In this document: positions 21,482 through 30,132 of the stretch, one piece after another
Layout: every line of letters starts with the position of its first letter
Position numbering within the stretch: position 1 is the stretch's first letter
NCBI RefSeq assembly: GCF_900109225.1
Contig: NZ_FNZK01000007.1
Coordinates: 117,889-181,888, forward strand
Reading direction: 5' to 3'
Length of the DNA: 64,000 bases
From: Propionispira arboris
GTDB taxonomy: Bacteria; Bacillota; Negativicutes; Selenomonadales; Selenomonadaceae
Notes under the pieces: model-generated
Told to the model about the DNA's origin: nothing
Seen by the model: the letters and a program-made list of their open reading frames with translations, nothing else
Databases searched by the model: none
Program-made: the position numbers and the translations under genes

Positions 21482-23503
21482 ATGAAACCACGTGTGGCAG
21501 TTATTCTACGTTGTAAAAGATTCCATTTTGTTTATCAACTCCAAGCGTTGTTGGGAGAGTATATAGATTTTACCAGCTATTCATTAGAAGAAGGTATTCA
21601 TTCTTATATTAATTGCGATTTGGCACTCACACCTTCAAATGAGGTGGTGGGACTCGTTAAGCAATACCTTATGCCTTCTACGGAAATTATTGTTGTGCGG
21701 CGGACTGTATCAAAAAATGCTTGGGAAAAAATTAATAAAATACCTGCGGGAACGAAAGTTTTAGTAGTAAATACATATTGGGAAATGTCGGTTCAAACGA
21801 TTGCTGTTTTATATGAATTGGGCTTATATCAATTCGAGTTTATTCCTTATGATCATACGGTCAATAATTATGAGGGCATTGAATATGCGATCACCCCAAA
21901 TGAGGTTGATCTGGTTCCCGAGAGCATCCAATACATTACCGATATTGGGTCTCGTCTGGTTGATGTTTCGACTATTTTTGATATGCTGAATAAATTGAAT
22001 TTAGTCAATGCTGAAACAAAACATGTTTTATTCCAGCATATGAATGAAATGATTCCACTCAGTCCGGGTTTTGTTACCATGTTTAAGCAATTTTATGATA
22101 CAAAAGAAAATTTTGAGCAACTTGTTAATATGATTACGTATGGAGTTATAACCTTCGATACGACGAACCAGATAACAATGTATAATCAAAAAGCATTTGA
22201 TTTTTTTGCCCATAAAATATCAATTCGTTTAAATCAAACATTGGATGCTTTATTTTATGATATAGCGGATTCGTCGATTGTGCGGGCAGAGCGCTTAACG
22301 GATGAAGTATTTATTTTGTATGGACATGCTTATATTGTAAATAAAAATGTCTTGTTAAGTAAAGGCGAAACCGTTGGTGGAATTTTAACGCTGCAAAAAT
22401 CAGCTAAAGAAAATAAAGATAATTTTAAAATACAGCGTAGCAGTGCGGCGAAGGGGTATACCGCAAAATATAATTTTTCTGATATTTTAGGTAATAATAG
22501 TGCGCTGAAAAAAACAATTGAGCTAGCCCAAAAAGCAGCGAGTACCGAACACGATATTTTGATTGAAGGCGAAAGTGGTGTGGGCAAAGAACTTTTTGCC
22601 CAGTCCATCCATAATTATTCCAAGCGCAGTCAGGGGCCATTTGTTGCTTTTAATTGTGCGGCATTGAGCGGGTCTTTACTGGAAAGTGAATTGTTTGGTT
22701 ATGAGGAAGGTGCTTTTACCGGTGCGAATAAAAATGGTCGGCAGGGACTGTTTGAAACGGCCAATCAAGGAACCATATTTTTGGATGAAATAGCGGAAAT
22801 TTCGCAAAAAACCCAAGCTAAACTGCTCAGAGTTCTGCAAGAGCGGGAGCTAATTCGGGTGGGCGGGACGAAGATCATTCCCATTGACGTTCGAATTATC
22901 ACGGCAACAAATCAGGATTTGTACAAGCGGATGAATAAGAAAAAATTCAGAATGGATTTGTATTTTCGTTTGAATGTCATCAATATCAAGGTTGAACCAC
23001 TCCGCTCACGCAAGGATGATATTCCATTTTTGATTCAATCTTTTTTGCAAGAAAATCATATAAAAAGTGATATACCGCAAAATATTATGCAACGGCTTTT
23101 GTCTTATAATTGGCCGGGGAATATTCGGGAACTAAAAAATTGTCTCTATTCGATGACTAGTTTATCAGATTCTTTTTCACAGCAAAGTCTCCCCGCACAT
23201 ATTCTGACTTATGGGGAAAAAGAGAGAATACAGATGCAAGCTGATGTTTCTGAATGGGGTGATCTTGTGGAAATTAAAGCTATTTTACGGATTTTGGAGA
23301 ATGCTTATGAAAACCAATCCTATATTGGTCGTAAGAAAATAGCGGAACAGCTTTTGCAGCAAGGTATTTTTTCGACAGAACAAAGTGTGCGGACTATATT
23401 GAAAAATATGGAACTCAAAAATTTGATTCTAATGAAGCAGGGTCGCGGTGGAACTAGAATCACGGACAAAGGTCGGGCTTTTCTTCAGATTGAGGCAAAT
23501 TAA
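21482..23503 (+). CDS. Sigma-54-dependent transcriptional activator (PrpR_N + AAA+)
   Basis: 673 aa. Residues about 1-180 resemble the PrpR N-terminal sensor, about 200-300 a PAS-like domain, and about 335-570 the sigma-54 interaction AAA+ domain. The AAA+ domain has Walker A GESGVGKE (near 363), the sigma-54 contact loop GAFTGA (near 410) and Walker B FLDEIAE. The C-terminus lacks the usual Fis-type HTH and instead looks like a winged helix (KKIAEQLL...SVRTILKNME...TRITDKGRAF). It is divergent from the M20/yjiHG operon and presumably activates the promoter at 21286-21301 in response to a peptide or acyl-amino acid. AAAGGGG precedes the start. Confidence 0.9.
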   Translation: MKPRVAVILRCKRFHFVYQLQALLGEYIDFTSYSLEEGIHSYINCDLALTPSNEVVGLVKQYLMPSTEIIVVRRTVSKNAWEKINKIPAGTKVLVVNTYWEMSVQTIAVLYELGLYQFEFIPYDHTVNNYEGIEYAITPNEVDLVPESIQYITDIGSRLVDVSTIFDMLNKLNLVNAETKHVLFQHMNEMIPLSPGFVTMFKQFYDTKENFEQLVNMITYGVITFDTTNQITMYNQKAFDFFAHKISIRLNQTLDALFYDIADSSIVRAERLTDEVFILYGHAYIVNKNVLLSKGETVGGILTLQKSAKENKDNFKIQRSSAAKGYTAKYNFSDILGNNSALKKTIELAQKAASTEHDILIEGESGVGKELFAQSIHNYSKRSQGPFVAFNCAALSGSLLESELFGYEEGAFTGANKNGRQGLFETANQGTIFLDEIAEISQKTQAKLLRVLQERELIRVGGTKIIPIDVRIITATNQDLYKRMNKKKFRMDLYFRLNVINIKVEPLRSRKDDIPFLIQSFLQENHIKSDIPQNIMQRLLSYNWPGNIRELKNCLYSMTSLSDSFSQQSLPAHILTYGEKERIQMQADVSEWGDLVEIKAILRILENAYENQSYIGRKKIAEQLLQQGIFSTEQSVRTILKNMELKNLILMKQGRGGTRITDKGRAFLQIEAN

Positions 23504-23513
23504 ATAAAACGGG

Positions 23514-23552
23514 ACTGCTGCACATAATAAAACATGTGCAGCAGTTTTTTTT
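23514..23552 (+). terminator. Intrinsic terminator of the sigma-54 activator gene
   Basis: ACTGCTGCACAT (23514-23525) pairs with ATGTGCAGCAGT (23534-23545) and is followed by eight T. Confidence 0.9.
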
Positions 23553-23752
23553 GCAAAAAAATTACTCCAAAGCTTCAAATCGCTTGAGAGTATGTGTCAA
23601 ATTTAAGTATGCAAATAAATAAACTTAAATACAAAGATTATACAATGTTGGGAAGCACCATTATTTCTGAACTACATAGACAAACAAAAAAATTCTTATA
23701 AATCGATCTATGACAAAACATCTTTCAATCAAGATAAGGCGGCACTATCTCT

Positions 23753-24127
23753 TTATTTTGTTTTATCAAGTTTAATTTGTTCTTCACCCCATTTATATAG
23801 TTCATTCAAAGAAGGAAGCAACGATTTACCTCTTTGTGTCAAAAAATATTCAACTTTGGGAGGAATTGTTTCATATTGGGTTCTAACAATAAGCTCATGT
23901 TCTTCTAATTCTTTTAAAGATTTTGTAAGCATCATATTCGTAATACCATTGACGCTGCGTTTTAATTCGTTATATCTAGTAGTTTCATTTTCAGATAAGC
24001 GCCACATAATAGGTAACTTCCATTTTTGCCCTACAACATTAAGTGCATATATAATAGGACAATTTGACTCATATATATTATCGTTAGGTGATTTTGTTTT
24101 ATAACCTCTATTTTTATTCATACTCAC
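23753..24127 (-). CDS. HxlR-family winged-helix transcriptional regulator
   Basis: 124 aa, typical HxlR size. Seen: CPIIYALNVVGQKWKLPIMW with the conserved family Cys and the VGxKW motif, then TRYNELKRSVNGITNMMLTKSLKELEEHELI (recognition helix) and a wing ending PPKVEYFLTQRGKSL. Such proteins often respond to electrophiles or quinones through the N-terminal Cys. It is divergent from a short reading frame and a NIPSNAP gene, its probable targets. Confidence 0.9.
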   Translation of the reverse strand: MSMNKNRGYKTKSPNDNIYESNCPIIYALNVVGQKWKLPIMWRLSENETTRYNELKRSVNGITNMMLTKSLKELEEHELIVRTQYETIPPKVEYFLTQRGKSLLPSLNELYKWGEEQIKLDKTK

Positions 24128-24251
24128 AGCTCCTCGTAAATATAATAATATATTTTATATACTAACACAGAAAAAACTGCGTACTTGTTTATTTATACCT
24201 TTATGCTATATTAATTATAACAGAAATTTTTTGAAATGGGGATCTGATAAT

Positions 24252-24344
24252 ATGGATTTTTTACAACTAGTATTGGGAAGAAAAAAAGCTGTGGAAGGTA
24301 TTTTAAATGATAAAAATACATCACAAAGTAAAGGGGATTATTGA
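24252..24344 (+). CDS. Short 30-codon reading frame, possible gene remnant or leader
   Basis: ATG at 24252 with GGGGATCTGATAAT upstream gives a 30-residue product starting MDFLQLVLGR and ending one base before the ATG of the NIPSNAP gene. Position opposite HxlR suggests it begins the HxlR-controlled transcript. The start resembles the first residues of nitroreductase-like proteins, which are common HxlR partners, but it is too short to assign. It may be the stub of a replaced gene. Confidence 0.3.
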   Translation: MDFLQLVLGRKKAVEGILNDKNTSQSKGDY

Positions 24345-24345
24345 T

Positions 24346-24960
24346 ATGATTTACGAAATTTCAACGCTTTCTTGCCCTTTGCTCTCCATTGAAGACGTTT
24401 CGCAGCGCTCTAACAGCTGGGTCTTAGGTGCGCAAGCAACAGGAACAGTGTTAGGTTCGTGGCGGACGGAAATTGGCACGCTTGGTCGGCTAATGATTTT
24501 ACGAAGCTTTGAAACGGCTGAGATCCTCGCAAAAGAGCGTCGTCGCGCTTTTCTGAGCGAAAATCCGTTCAACGCTGGCGGAGTGATTACTTCATTTACT
24601 ATGGAAAGTTACAAGCCCTTCCCATTCTTGCCGCTTGTCCAACCGCGCACCTTCGGCTCCGTTTATGAATTCCGCACCTATCATCTCGTACCCGGTGGAC
24701 TTTCCCCAACCCTGCTAGGGTGGGAAAACGCGATCGAGCCGGCTAAAGAGTACACCGCTCATTTGGTGATTAACATGTACGCGCTGGACGGACCACCACG
24801 GATTACCCATATCTGGGGCTTCGCCTCCCTTGAGCAGCGTGCTATGTTACGCGCCAATGCTTACGGTGCCAGTGTCTGGCCACCACATGGCGGTCCGGAA
24901 CATATTATAGAAGCCACATCGACCATTGCACTACCGCAACCATGGTCTCCACTTCATTAA
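24346..24960 (+). CDS. NIPSNAP-family protein
   Basis: 204 aa from the ATG at 24346, which has AAAGGGGA upstream. It contains the ferredoxin-like NIPSNAP pattern VYEFRTYHLVPGGL and an earlier matching half (MIYEISTLSCPLL...GSWRTEIGTLGRLMILRSFE), so it appears to be a two-repeat form. The biochemical role of bacterial NIPSNAP proteins is unknown. The coding sequence is visibly richer in G+C (for example cgtcgcgcttttctgagcg) than neighbouring genes, a sign of recent acquisition. Located opposite an HxlR regulator, it is probably induced with it. Confidence 0.75.
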   Translation: MIYEISTLSCPLLSIEDVSQRSNSWVLGAQATGTVLGSWRTEIGTLGRLMILRSFETAEILAKERRRAFLSENPFNAGGVITSFTMESYKPFPFLPLVQPRTFGSVYEFRTYHLVPGGLSPTLLGWENAIEPAKEYTAHLVINMYALDGPPRITHIWGFASLEQRAMLRANAYGASVWPPHGGPEHIIEATSTIALPQPWSPLH

Positions 24961-25204
24961 TAGACAGGGGAAGGCTGAGTAGAAAATGGATGGAAAATTG
25001 GTATTTTCGTCATTCTTGATCGTTTTCAGTTGTACGTATTGAGTTACTGCGAAGTAGCCCTCTGTCCATTGTATGATTATAGCGGGATCAACAAATATAA
25101 ACCCTAACCAGTTGGAAGAAACCTTTGCAGATGTCAGCTGACCTGCAGTTTAGGTGTTTTATTCGATAGGGAAAAGTACATGTATTAGCAGACTAAAAAG
25201 AAAA
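24961..25204. other. Spacer without recognised gene
   Basis: About 240 nt after the NIPSNAP gene. I see no reading frame of useful length, repeat or RNA here; it ends at the terminator at 25205. Confidence 0.4.
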
Positions 25205-25250
25205 GACGTACGAAAAATCCAGTAGTAGAGGGGGGTTCGTGCGTTTTTTT
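25205..25250 (+). terminator. Intrinsic terminator
   Basis: A 10-bp stem with two G-T pairs (25205-25214 with 25236-25245) is followed by seven T. It closes plus-strand transcription from the HxlR/NIPSNAP side. Confidence 0.7.
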
Positions 25251-25291
25251 ATCCTTTAATATAAAGAATGATTTCCAACTGTTTTGTTTCG

Positions 25292-25340
25292 AAAAAAAAG
25301 AGCCACTGCAGAAGTGAAAAATCACTTCGTGCGGCAGCCC
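25292..25340 (-). terminator. Terminator of the purine (guaD) operon
   Basis: A stem of GAAGTGA/TCACTTC (25311-25317 with 25322-25328), extended by CTGC/GCAG, is followed on the minus strand by an eight-U run (A-run at 25292-25299). It lies just beyond the guaD stop. Confidence 0.8.
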
Positions 25341-25368
25341 CATTTTATTTAATATTAGGAATAAAAGT

Positions 25369-26628
25369 TTATAATTTTTTCCCCGCTGTATAACGGGCGG
25401 CGATGTTTTGGGCACTGCCGGTGTAGATGAAGCGTTGGATTTCTTCGAGGGGCGACAGTTCAGACGGTAGATTTTCATTTTTAATAACGATGGCATCGGC
25501 GGCATAACCTGGTTCAAAACTGCCTACCTTGCCAAAGAAACTACCGCCGCCTTTTGTCGCCATATAAAAGGCTTCTGGCAGCGTAAGCGGTGCATCTTCC
25601 TCATGCTGCAAAGAATAAATTTTCGATAGTTGAATCGCCCGAACGATTATCTGTGGCATAAATAAGGAATGACCGGCACCTATATCACTGCCTAAACCAA
25701 TATTAACACCCGCTTTAAGCATTTTACGAGTGGGCATAATGCCGCTGGTGAGATTTAAATTGGAATCAGGACAATGGACGGGAACTACTTTCTTTGTTGC
25801 TAGAATGTCGATTTCATCATCGGTTAAATGGATACAATGCGCCATTAAGGTTGGTGTTTGACCAAATAAATTGTAATGGTCATAAACCTTATAATAGGCA
25901 TCATGTTCAGGAAATAATGCCTGAACCCATTCGATTTCACCAGGATTTTCGGCTAAATGGGATTGAACCGGCAGATTATATTTGAGTGCTAATTTGCCGA
26001 GACCTTCCAGCAGTTTGCGGGTACTAGTCGGAGCAAACCGTGGCGTGATGATCGGCTTTACCAATTCACTGTCAGACCAGGCGAGGATGAGCTCTTCTGT
26101 ATTAGCCAAGGATTGCTGTGTATTTTCTTTGATGAAATCCGGACATTTTGTGTCCATATTCACTTTACCCAAATAGGCACCAAGCCCTTTTTTCTTGAGA
26201 ATTTCAAATAAGATTTGGCAGCTTTTGGGATGGATGGTTGCAAAAATAGCCGATCTGGTTGTGCCGCTGCTTACCAGTGTGTCGGCAAATTTTTCATAGA
26301 CTTTTTGAGCATATTCTATCTGACGAAATTTATTTTCTTCTTGAAAGGTGTAATGGTTTAACCAATCCAATAGTTTGTAATCAAGACCTAAGCCGATTTG
26401 ATTAAACTGTGGGGCATGGGTATGCAGATCGACAAAACCGGGAATGATTAAGGAGTTTCCATAATCTTCGATCGTCAGGTCTTTATATTTTTCCGGCAAA
26501 TCTTTGTAGATACCGCAGATAAGACCGCCTTGTGCAATCAAATAACTATCGGGATGAATTTCGAATTTGCCAGCGGTCGGCGTGAATAAAATGGTACCTT
26601 TTAAAATTAAAATATATTTTTTTTCCAT
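25369..26628 (-). CDS. guaD: Guanine deaminase
   Basis: Zinc amidohydrolase converting guanine to xanthine; 419 aa from the ATG at 26628. GAGG lies at the right distance from that ATG; an upstream in-frame GTG at 26640 is less likely. Seen: PGFVDLHTHAPQF with the HxH metal pair, QSHLAENPGEIEWV with the next His, and GLGSDIGAG with the metal-binding Asp. It is the last gene of the operon permease, molybdenum hydroxylase (three subunits), guaD. It feeds xanthine to the hydroxylase. Confidence 0.92.
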   Translation of the reverse strand: MEKKYILILKGTILFTPTAGKFEIHPDSYLIAQGGLICGIYKDLPEKYKDLTIEDYGNSLIIPGFVDLHTHAPQFNQIGLGLDYKLLDWLNHYTFQEENKFRQIEYAQKVYEKFADTLVSSGTTRSAIFATIHPKSCQILFEILKKKGLGAYLGKVNMDTKCPDFIKENTQQSLANTEELILAWSDSELVKPIITPRFAPTSTRKLLEGLGKLALKYNLPVQSHLAENPGEIEWVQALFPEHDAYYKVYDHYNLFGQTPTLMAHCIHLTDDEIDILATKKVVPVHCPDSNLNLTSGIMPTRKMLKAGVNIGLGSDIGAGHSLFMPQIIVRAIQLSKIYSLQHEEDAPLTLPEAFYMATKGGGSFFGKVGSFEPGYAADAIVIKNENLPSELSPLEEIQRFIYTGSAQNIAARYTAGKKL

Positions 26629-26649
26629 AATAGACCTCACTTTGTAAGT

Positions 26650-27495
26650 TTATTGCCAAATATACTCTTTATAAAAATAAGCCAGCAGATTTAAAGCAAT
26701 TGTTTTTCGATAGATTGCACTGGAGCGTTTATCATCGATGGGACAAAGCAGAGAATTATATATAGTATGCATAGTTTCCCAAGTATCTGTCAAGATTTCG
26801 ATTTTGCCTGTAAGCAGATTTTCGGCTTCTTTTGATCGGATGATCGTAGGTCCAACGGCACCAAGAGCAACGCCCATATACGTTATTTTTTGATCTGTTT
26901 TTTGCGCGATGGCGGCGAAGGAAAGTTTAGAAATTGCCGCGGCTTTGCGCATGCCTACCTTTTTATAAAAACAGATTGTATTATTTCGTCGGGGAATTGT
27001 CAGGCAGCGAACAATTTCATTTGCTTTTAAGTCGATTTTTCCCGGCCCTTGAATAAAATCTGCCAGGGCAATCTGTCGAGTACCGTTCAGACTTTCAATC
27101 GTAAGCTGAGCATCTAAAACATAAAGTGGCGGCAATGTATCTCCGGCAGGCGAAGCATTACAGATATTACCAATTAAAGTGCCTGCGTTTCGAATCGCGG
27201 GTGAAGCCATTTCTCCAAGCGCTTGTTTTAAGATGAGCGGCAGCGCGCTGATCCCTGCCGCTTCGTTTAAGGTGACATTGCTGCCGATTGTGATTGAGTC
27301 TGTTTCAATGTTAATTGTTTTTAGGCTGCTTATCTGATTCAGAAATAATAACGGTTTCGGGAAATTGCCTGTTATGCCAGGGGCACCATGGTATTTGACC
27401 ATAAGGTCTGTTCCGCCGGCAAGGAGCATGGTGTCATCGTTGCCCCGGATAAAAAGAGCTTCTTGCCAGGTATGGGGCAGATATGTTTTTACCAT
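26650..27495 (-). CDS. Molybdenum hydroxylase (xanthine dehydrogenase) FAD-binding subunit
   Basis: 281 aa. The FAD-binding motifs LLAGGTDLMVK (near residue 25) and NAGTLIGNICNASPAGDTLPPL (near residue 100) are present, followed by the CO_dehydrogenase flavoprotein C-terminal domain. It passes electrons from the 2Fe-2S subunit to NAD+ or another acceptor. Its start overlaps the 2Fe-2S gene by 7 nt. Corresponds to the middle subunit of three-subunit xanthine dehydrogenases. Confidence 0.92.
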   Translation of the reverse strand: MVKTYLPHTWQEALFIRGNDDTMLLAGGTDLMVKYHGAPGITGNFPKPLLFLNQISSLKTINIETDSITIGSNVTLNEAAGISALPLILKQALGEMASPAIRNAGTLIGNICNASPAGDTLPPLYVLDAQLTIESLNGTRQIALADFIQGPGKIDLKANEIVRCLTIPRRNNTICFYKKVGMRKAAAISKLSFAAIAQKTDQKITYMGVALGAVGPTIIRSKEAENLLTGKIEILTDTWETMHTIYNSLLCPIDDKRSSAIYRKTIALNLLAYFYKEYIWQ

Positions 27496-27962
27496 AAGCC
27501 GTCTCCATTTTTTGCCGCGATTTTTACCGCAGCTACAATCATACTATAACCGGTACAGCGGCAGAGATTTCCCGATAGTGCCTGTCGTATTTCTGTTTCA
27601 TTTGGCGATGCGTTCACATGTAATAAGGCTTCGGCCGCCAGCAGCATACCCGGGGTACAAAATCCGCATTGTACAGCACCAGCCTCCGCAAAGGCAGCCG
27701 CTAAAATGTGATAGCGTTCCGTATCTTTAAACCCTTCAATTGACATGATATCCAGTTGTTCGACACTGCCAATCGGCGTAATGCAGCTGTTGATAAGTTT
27801 ATGGTTGGCGAGGACGGCACAAGCGCCGCATTCACCTTCACCGCAGCCTTCCTTGACACCAGTCAGGGCGAAATCTTCTCTTAGAACATCCACAAGTCTT
27901 TTTTGCAGATTGGTCTGAATGGATACTGACTGGTTATTTAGCGTAAAGGAAATGGTTTTCAT
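27489..27962 (-). CDS. Molybdenum hydroxylase (xanthine dehydrogenase) 2Fe-2S subunit
   Basis: 157 aa, full length. Plant-ferredoxin-type cluster ligands are Cys40, Cys45, Cys48 and Cys60; the second, helical cluster has Cys99, Cys102, Cys134 and Cys136. It carries electrons from the molybdenum centre to the flavin subunit. It overlaps the upstream molybdopterin subunit gene by 29 nt and the FAD subunit gene by 7 nt, so the complex is made stoichiometrically. Confidence 0.95.
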   Translation of the reverse strand: MKTISFTLNNQSVSIQTNLQKRLVDVLREDFALTGVKEGCGEGECGACAVLANHKLINSCITPIGSVEQLDIMSIEGFKDTERYHILAAAFAEAGAVQCGFCTPGMLLAAEALLHVNASPNETEIRQALSGNLCRCTGYSMIVAAVKIAAKNGDGLW

Positions 27963-30102
27963 TTTGCAGGACCTCCAAGAGATATTCCGGTGTTACGGGC
28001 AGGCGATCTATACGGATTTTTAAGGCTTGTGCTACGGCAGCAGCATAGGCGGGAGCTGCACCAATCAGTGTCAGTTCTCCAGCACCTTTCGCACCGAAAG
28101 GACCATCCTTATAATAGGTAGTGAAAAGTTTGTGATTAACTTTGCCAAAGTCAACCATCGTCGGGATTGTATAGTTGGTCAGGCTGTCTTGCATTATTTT
28201 TCCGTTTTGGTCATTGGTCATTACTTCCATGCTTGCATAACCTAAGCCTTGCAGTACACCGCCTTCGATTTGACCCTGAATAATTTGTTCATCAATTGCT
28301 TGACCAATATCAAATACAGTCCAGACACCATTGACATCGACTTGGAGTGTCAATGGATCTACGGTTGTTTCGACTACATTGATTCCCCAGGCATAGGCAG
28401 GATATGCATCCCCGTGTGATTTTTCACTGTCCCAATGCATTCGATCTGGCTGTTTGTAGGCTTGGGTGATTTCAATCGTTCCTTTTTCCAGCCAGCGTGC
28501 TTTCAATTTTCGCGCCGCATCTTCTAAGAGCTTTCCTACAATCATAATAGAACGTGATGCAACGGTTGGACCCGAGTCAGGAACGTGGTCGGTGTCAGGA
28601 TTGTTAAAGATGATGTCGGTCATTGGTATAGCTAAAGCCGCAGCAACAATTTTTTTGAAGGTTGTTTTCAAACCTTGTCCCATATCGACATTGGCGGCAA
28701 GAATTTCCACTTGCTGGGAATTGGCTTGGCGCCGTAATTTTATTTTTGCTTTGATAATATCACGCTCACCACTGCCGGTGAAACCGCAGCCATGGAGAAA
28801 GAGTGAAATACCAATGCCGTGATGATTTTCATTTTTTTGATAGAGTTCGTATTTTGGGGTATAATCGGACATTTTTTCGATGGTCGCAAGCATTTCCGGC
28901 AAAGGAACTTTGTCGAGAAAAAGACCACTAGTAGCGGTGCTGTCCCCTTGTTTTACCATATGGAGTTTTTTATAGTCTAAAGGATTTTTTTGCAGCTTTT
29001 TGGCCAGATATTCCATATGCATTTCCATGGCGAAAAAAGCTTGTGGTGCACCGAAGCCGCGAAAAGCTCCATTAGGAATTGTATTAGTGGCGACTACACA
29101 GCCATGTACTTCGAGATTTTGAATGTGATAAACACCTGTAATGTTAAAGAGGCTTCGCTGGAGCACAACATCGGATATTCCGGCATAGGCTCCGCCGTCA
29201 AGAATGACATTGATTTTCATGCCTATTATTTTTCCAGATGCATCTAAAGCGGTTTGGAAGGTAATTTGTGCTGGATGACGGCGGGTTGTCGATGCCATGT
29301 CTTCCAGTCGGTCATATAAAATAGCAACAGGGCGTCCAACTTTTTTTGCAGCAATGGCAGCATGACCTGCCAAAATCGATGGATAATCTTCTTTACCGCC
29401 AAAAGCGCCGCCTGTTGTCGTCTGGACAATGCGCACCTTTTCTTCGGGCAAAGCAAGAGCCTGTTCTAAAGCGCGTTTGATATAATAAGGACATTGCAGC
29501 GAGCCATAGACCGTTACTTTGTCATCGGCTTCAGGAACCGCAATCATTCCTTGGTTTTCTAAATAGGCATGTTTTTGATAGCCTGTGGTATATTCATCGG
29601 TTTCGATCGTTTTTGCTTGGCTAAAAGCCCGTGAAATATCACCTTTTTCATAAGTGTAAGAAGCGAACTTATTATCTTTACCAAAAATCGCACCCCCGGC
29701 ACAACGCAAGGATTCTTCATAGGTGAGTGCCGCTGTCAGTGGCTGGTATTCAATCGTGATTTTATTTGCCAGCTCTTTGAGTTTTTGCCGATTCGGACCC
29801 ACGATTAAGAGAATTGGCTCACCAATGTAATTCACCACCGTTTCGGCTAAAAAGGGTTGATCGTTAACGAGGAATTTTACGCGGTTTTGCCCGGGAACGT
29901 CGTTGTGATCAATAATAAAATACTCTTTTGGTAAGACTGGATAGTGAATGGCTTGTATTTTAGCCCGTGCTTTGGTAGAACGAATGGTTTTTCCATAGAG
30001 CATATTATCAAATTTTAAATCGGCAATATATTTTGCGGAGCCACTTGTTTTTTCCTGATTGTCGACTTTGTTTACGCGAATACCGATATTGGTGTTATTC
30101 AT
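27934..30102 (-). CDS. Molybdenum hydroxylase (xanthine dehydrogenase-like) molybdopterin subunit
   Basis: 722 aa catalytic subunit hydroxylating a purine such as xanthine or hypoxanthine. Seen: TGGAFGGKED, GAFRGFGAPQ with the active-site Arg region, and the catalytic Glu676 in GAKGAGEL. The N-terminal ald_xan_dh_C domain begins at IADLKFDNMLYGKTIRS. Exact substrate (xanthine, hypoxanthine, nicotinate) cannot be fixed from motifs. The neighbourhood of guanine deaminase, nucleobase permease and a guanine-class riboswitch argues strongly for purines. MocA-like and XdhC-like maturation genes nearby suggest a modified, possibly selenium-containing cofactor. Confidence 0.9.
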   Translation of the reverse strand: MNNTNIGIRVNKVDNQEKTSGSAKYIADLKFDNMLYGKTIRSTKARAKIQAIHYPVLPKEYFIIDHNDVPGQNRVKFLVNDQPFLAETVVNYIGEPILLIVGPNRQKLKELANKITIEYQPLTAALTYEESLRCAGGAIFGKDNKFASYTYEKGDISRAFSQAKTIETDEYTTGYQKHAYLENQGMIAVPEADDKVTVYGSLQCPYYIKRALEQALALPEEKVRIVQTTTGGAFGGKEDYPSILAGHAAIAAKKVGRPVAILYDRLEDMASTTRRHPAQITFQTALDASGKIIGMKINVILDGGAYAGISDVVLQRSLFNITGVYHIQNLEVHGCVVATNTIPNGAFRGFGAPQAFFAMEMHMEYLAKKLQKNPLDYKKLHMVKQGDSTATSGLFLDKVPLPEMLATIEKMSDYTPKYELYQKNENHHGIGISLFLHGCGFTGSGERDIIKAKIKLRRQANSQQVEILAANVDMGQGLKTTFKKIVAAALAIPMTDIIFNNPDTDHVPDSGPTVASRSIMIVGKLLEDAARKLKARWLEKGTIEITQAYKQPDRMHWDSEKSHGDAYPAYAWGINVVETTVDPLTLQVDVNGVWTVFDIGQAIDEQIIQGQIEGGVLQGLGYASMEVMTNDQNGKIMQDSLTNYTIPTMVDFGKVNHKLFTTYYKDGPFGAKGAGELTLIGAAPAYAAAVAQALKIRIDRLPVTPEYLLEVLQNENHFLYAK

Positions 30103-30132
30103 GGCATGATTCGCTCCTTCGCTATGAGCCTA

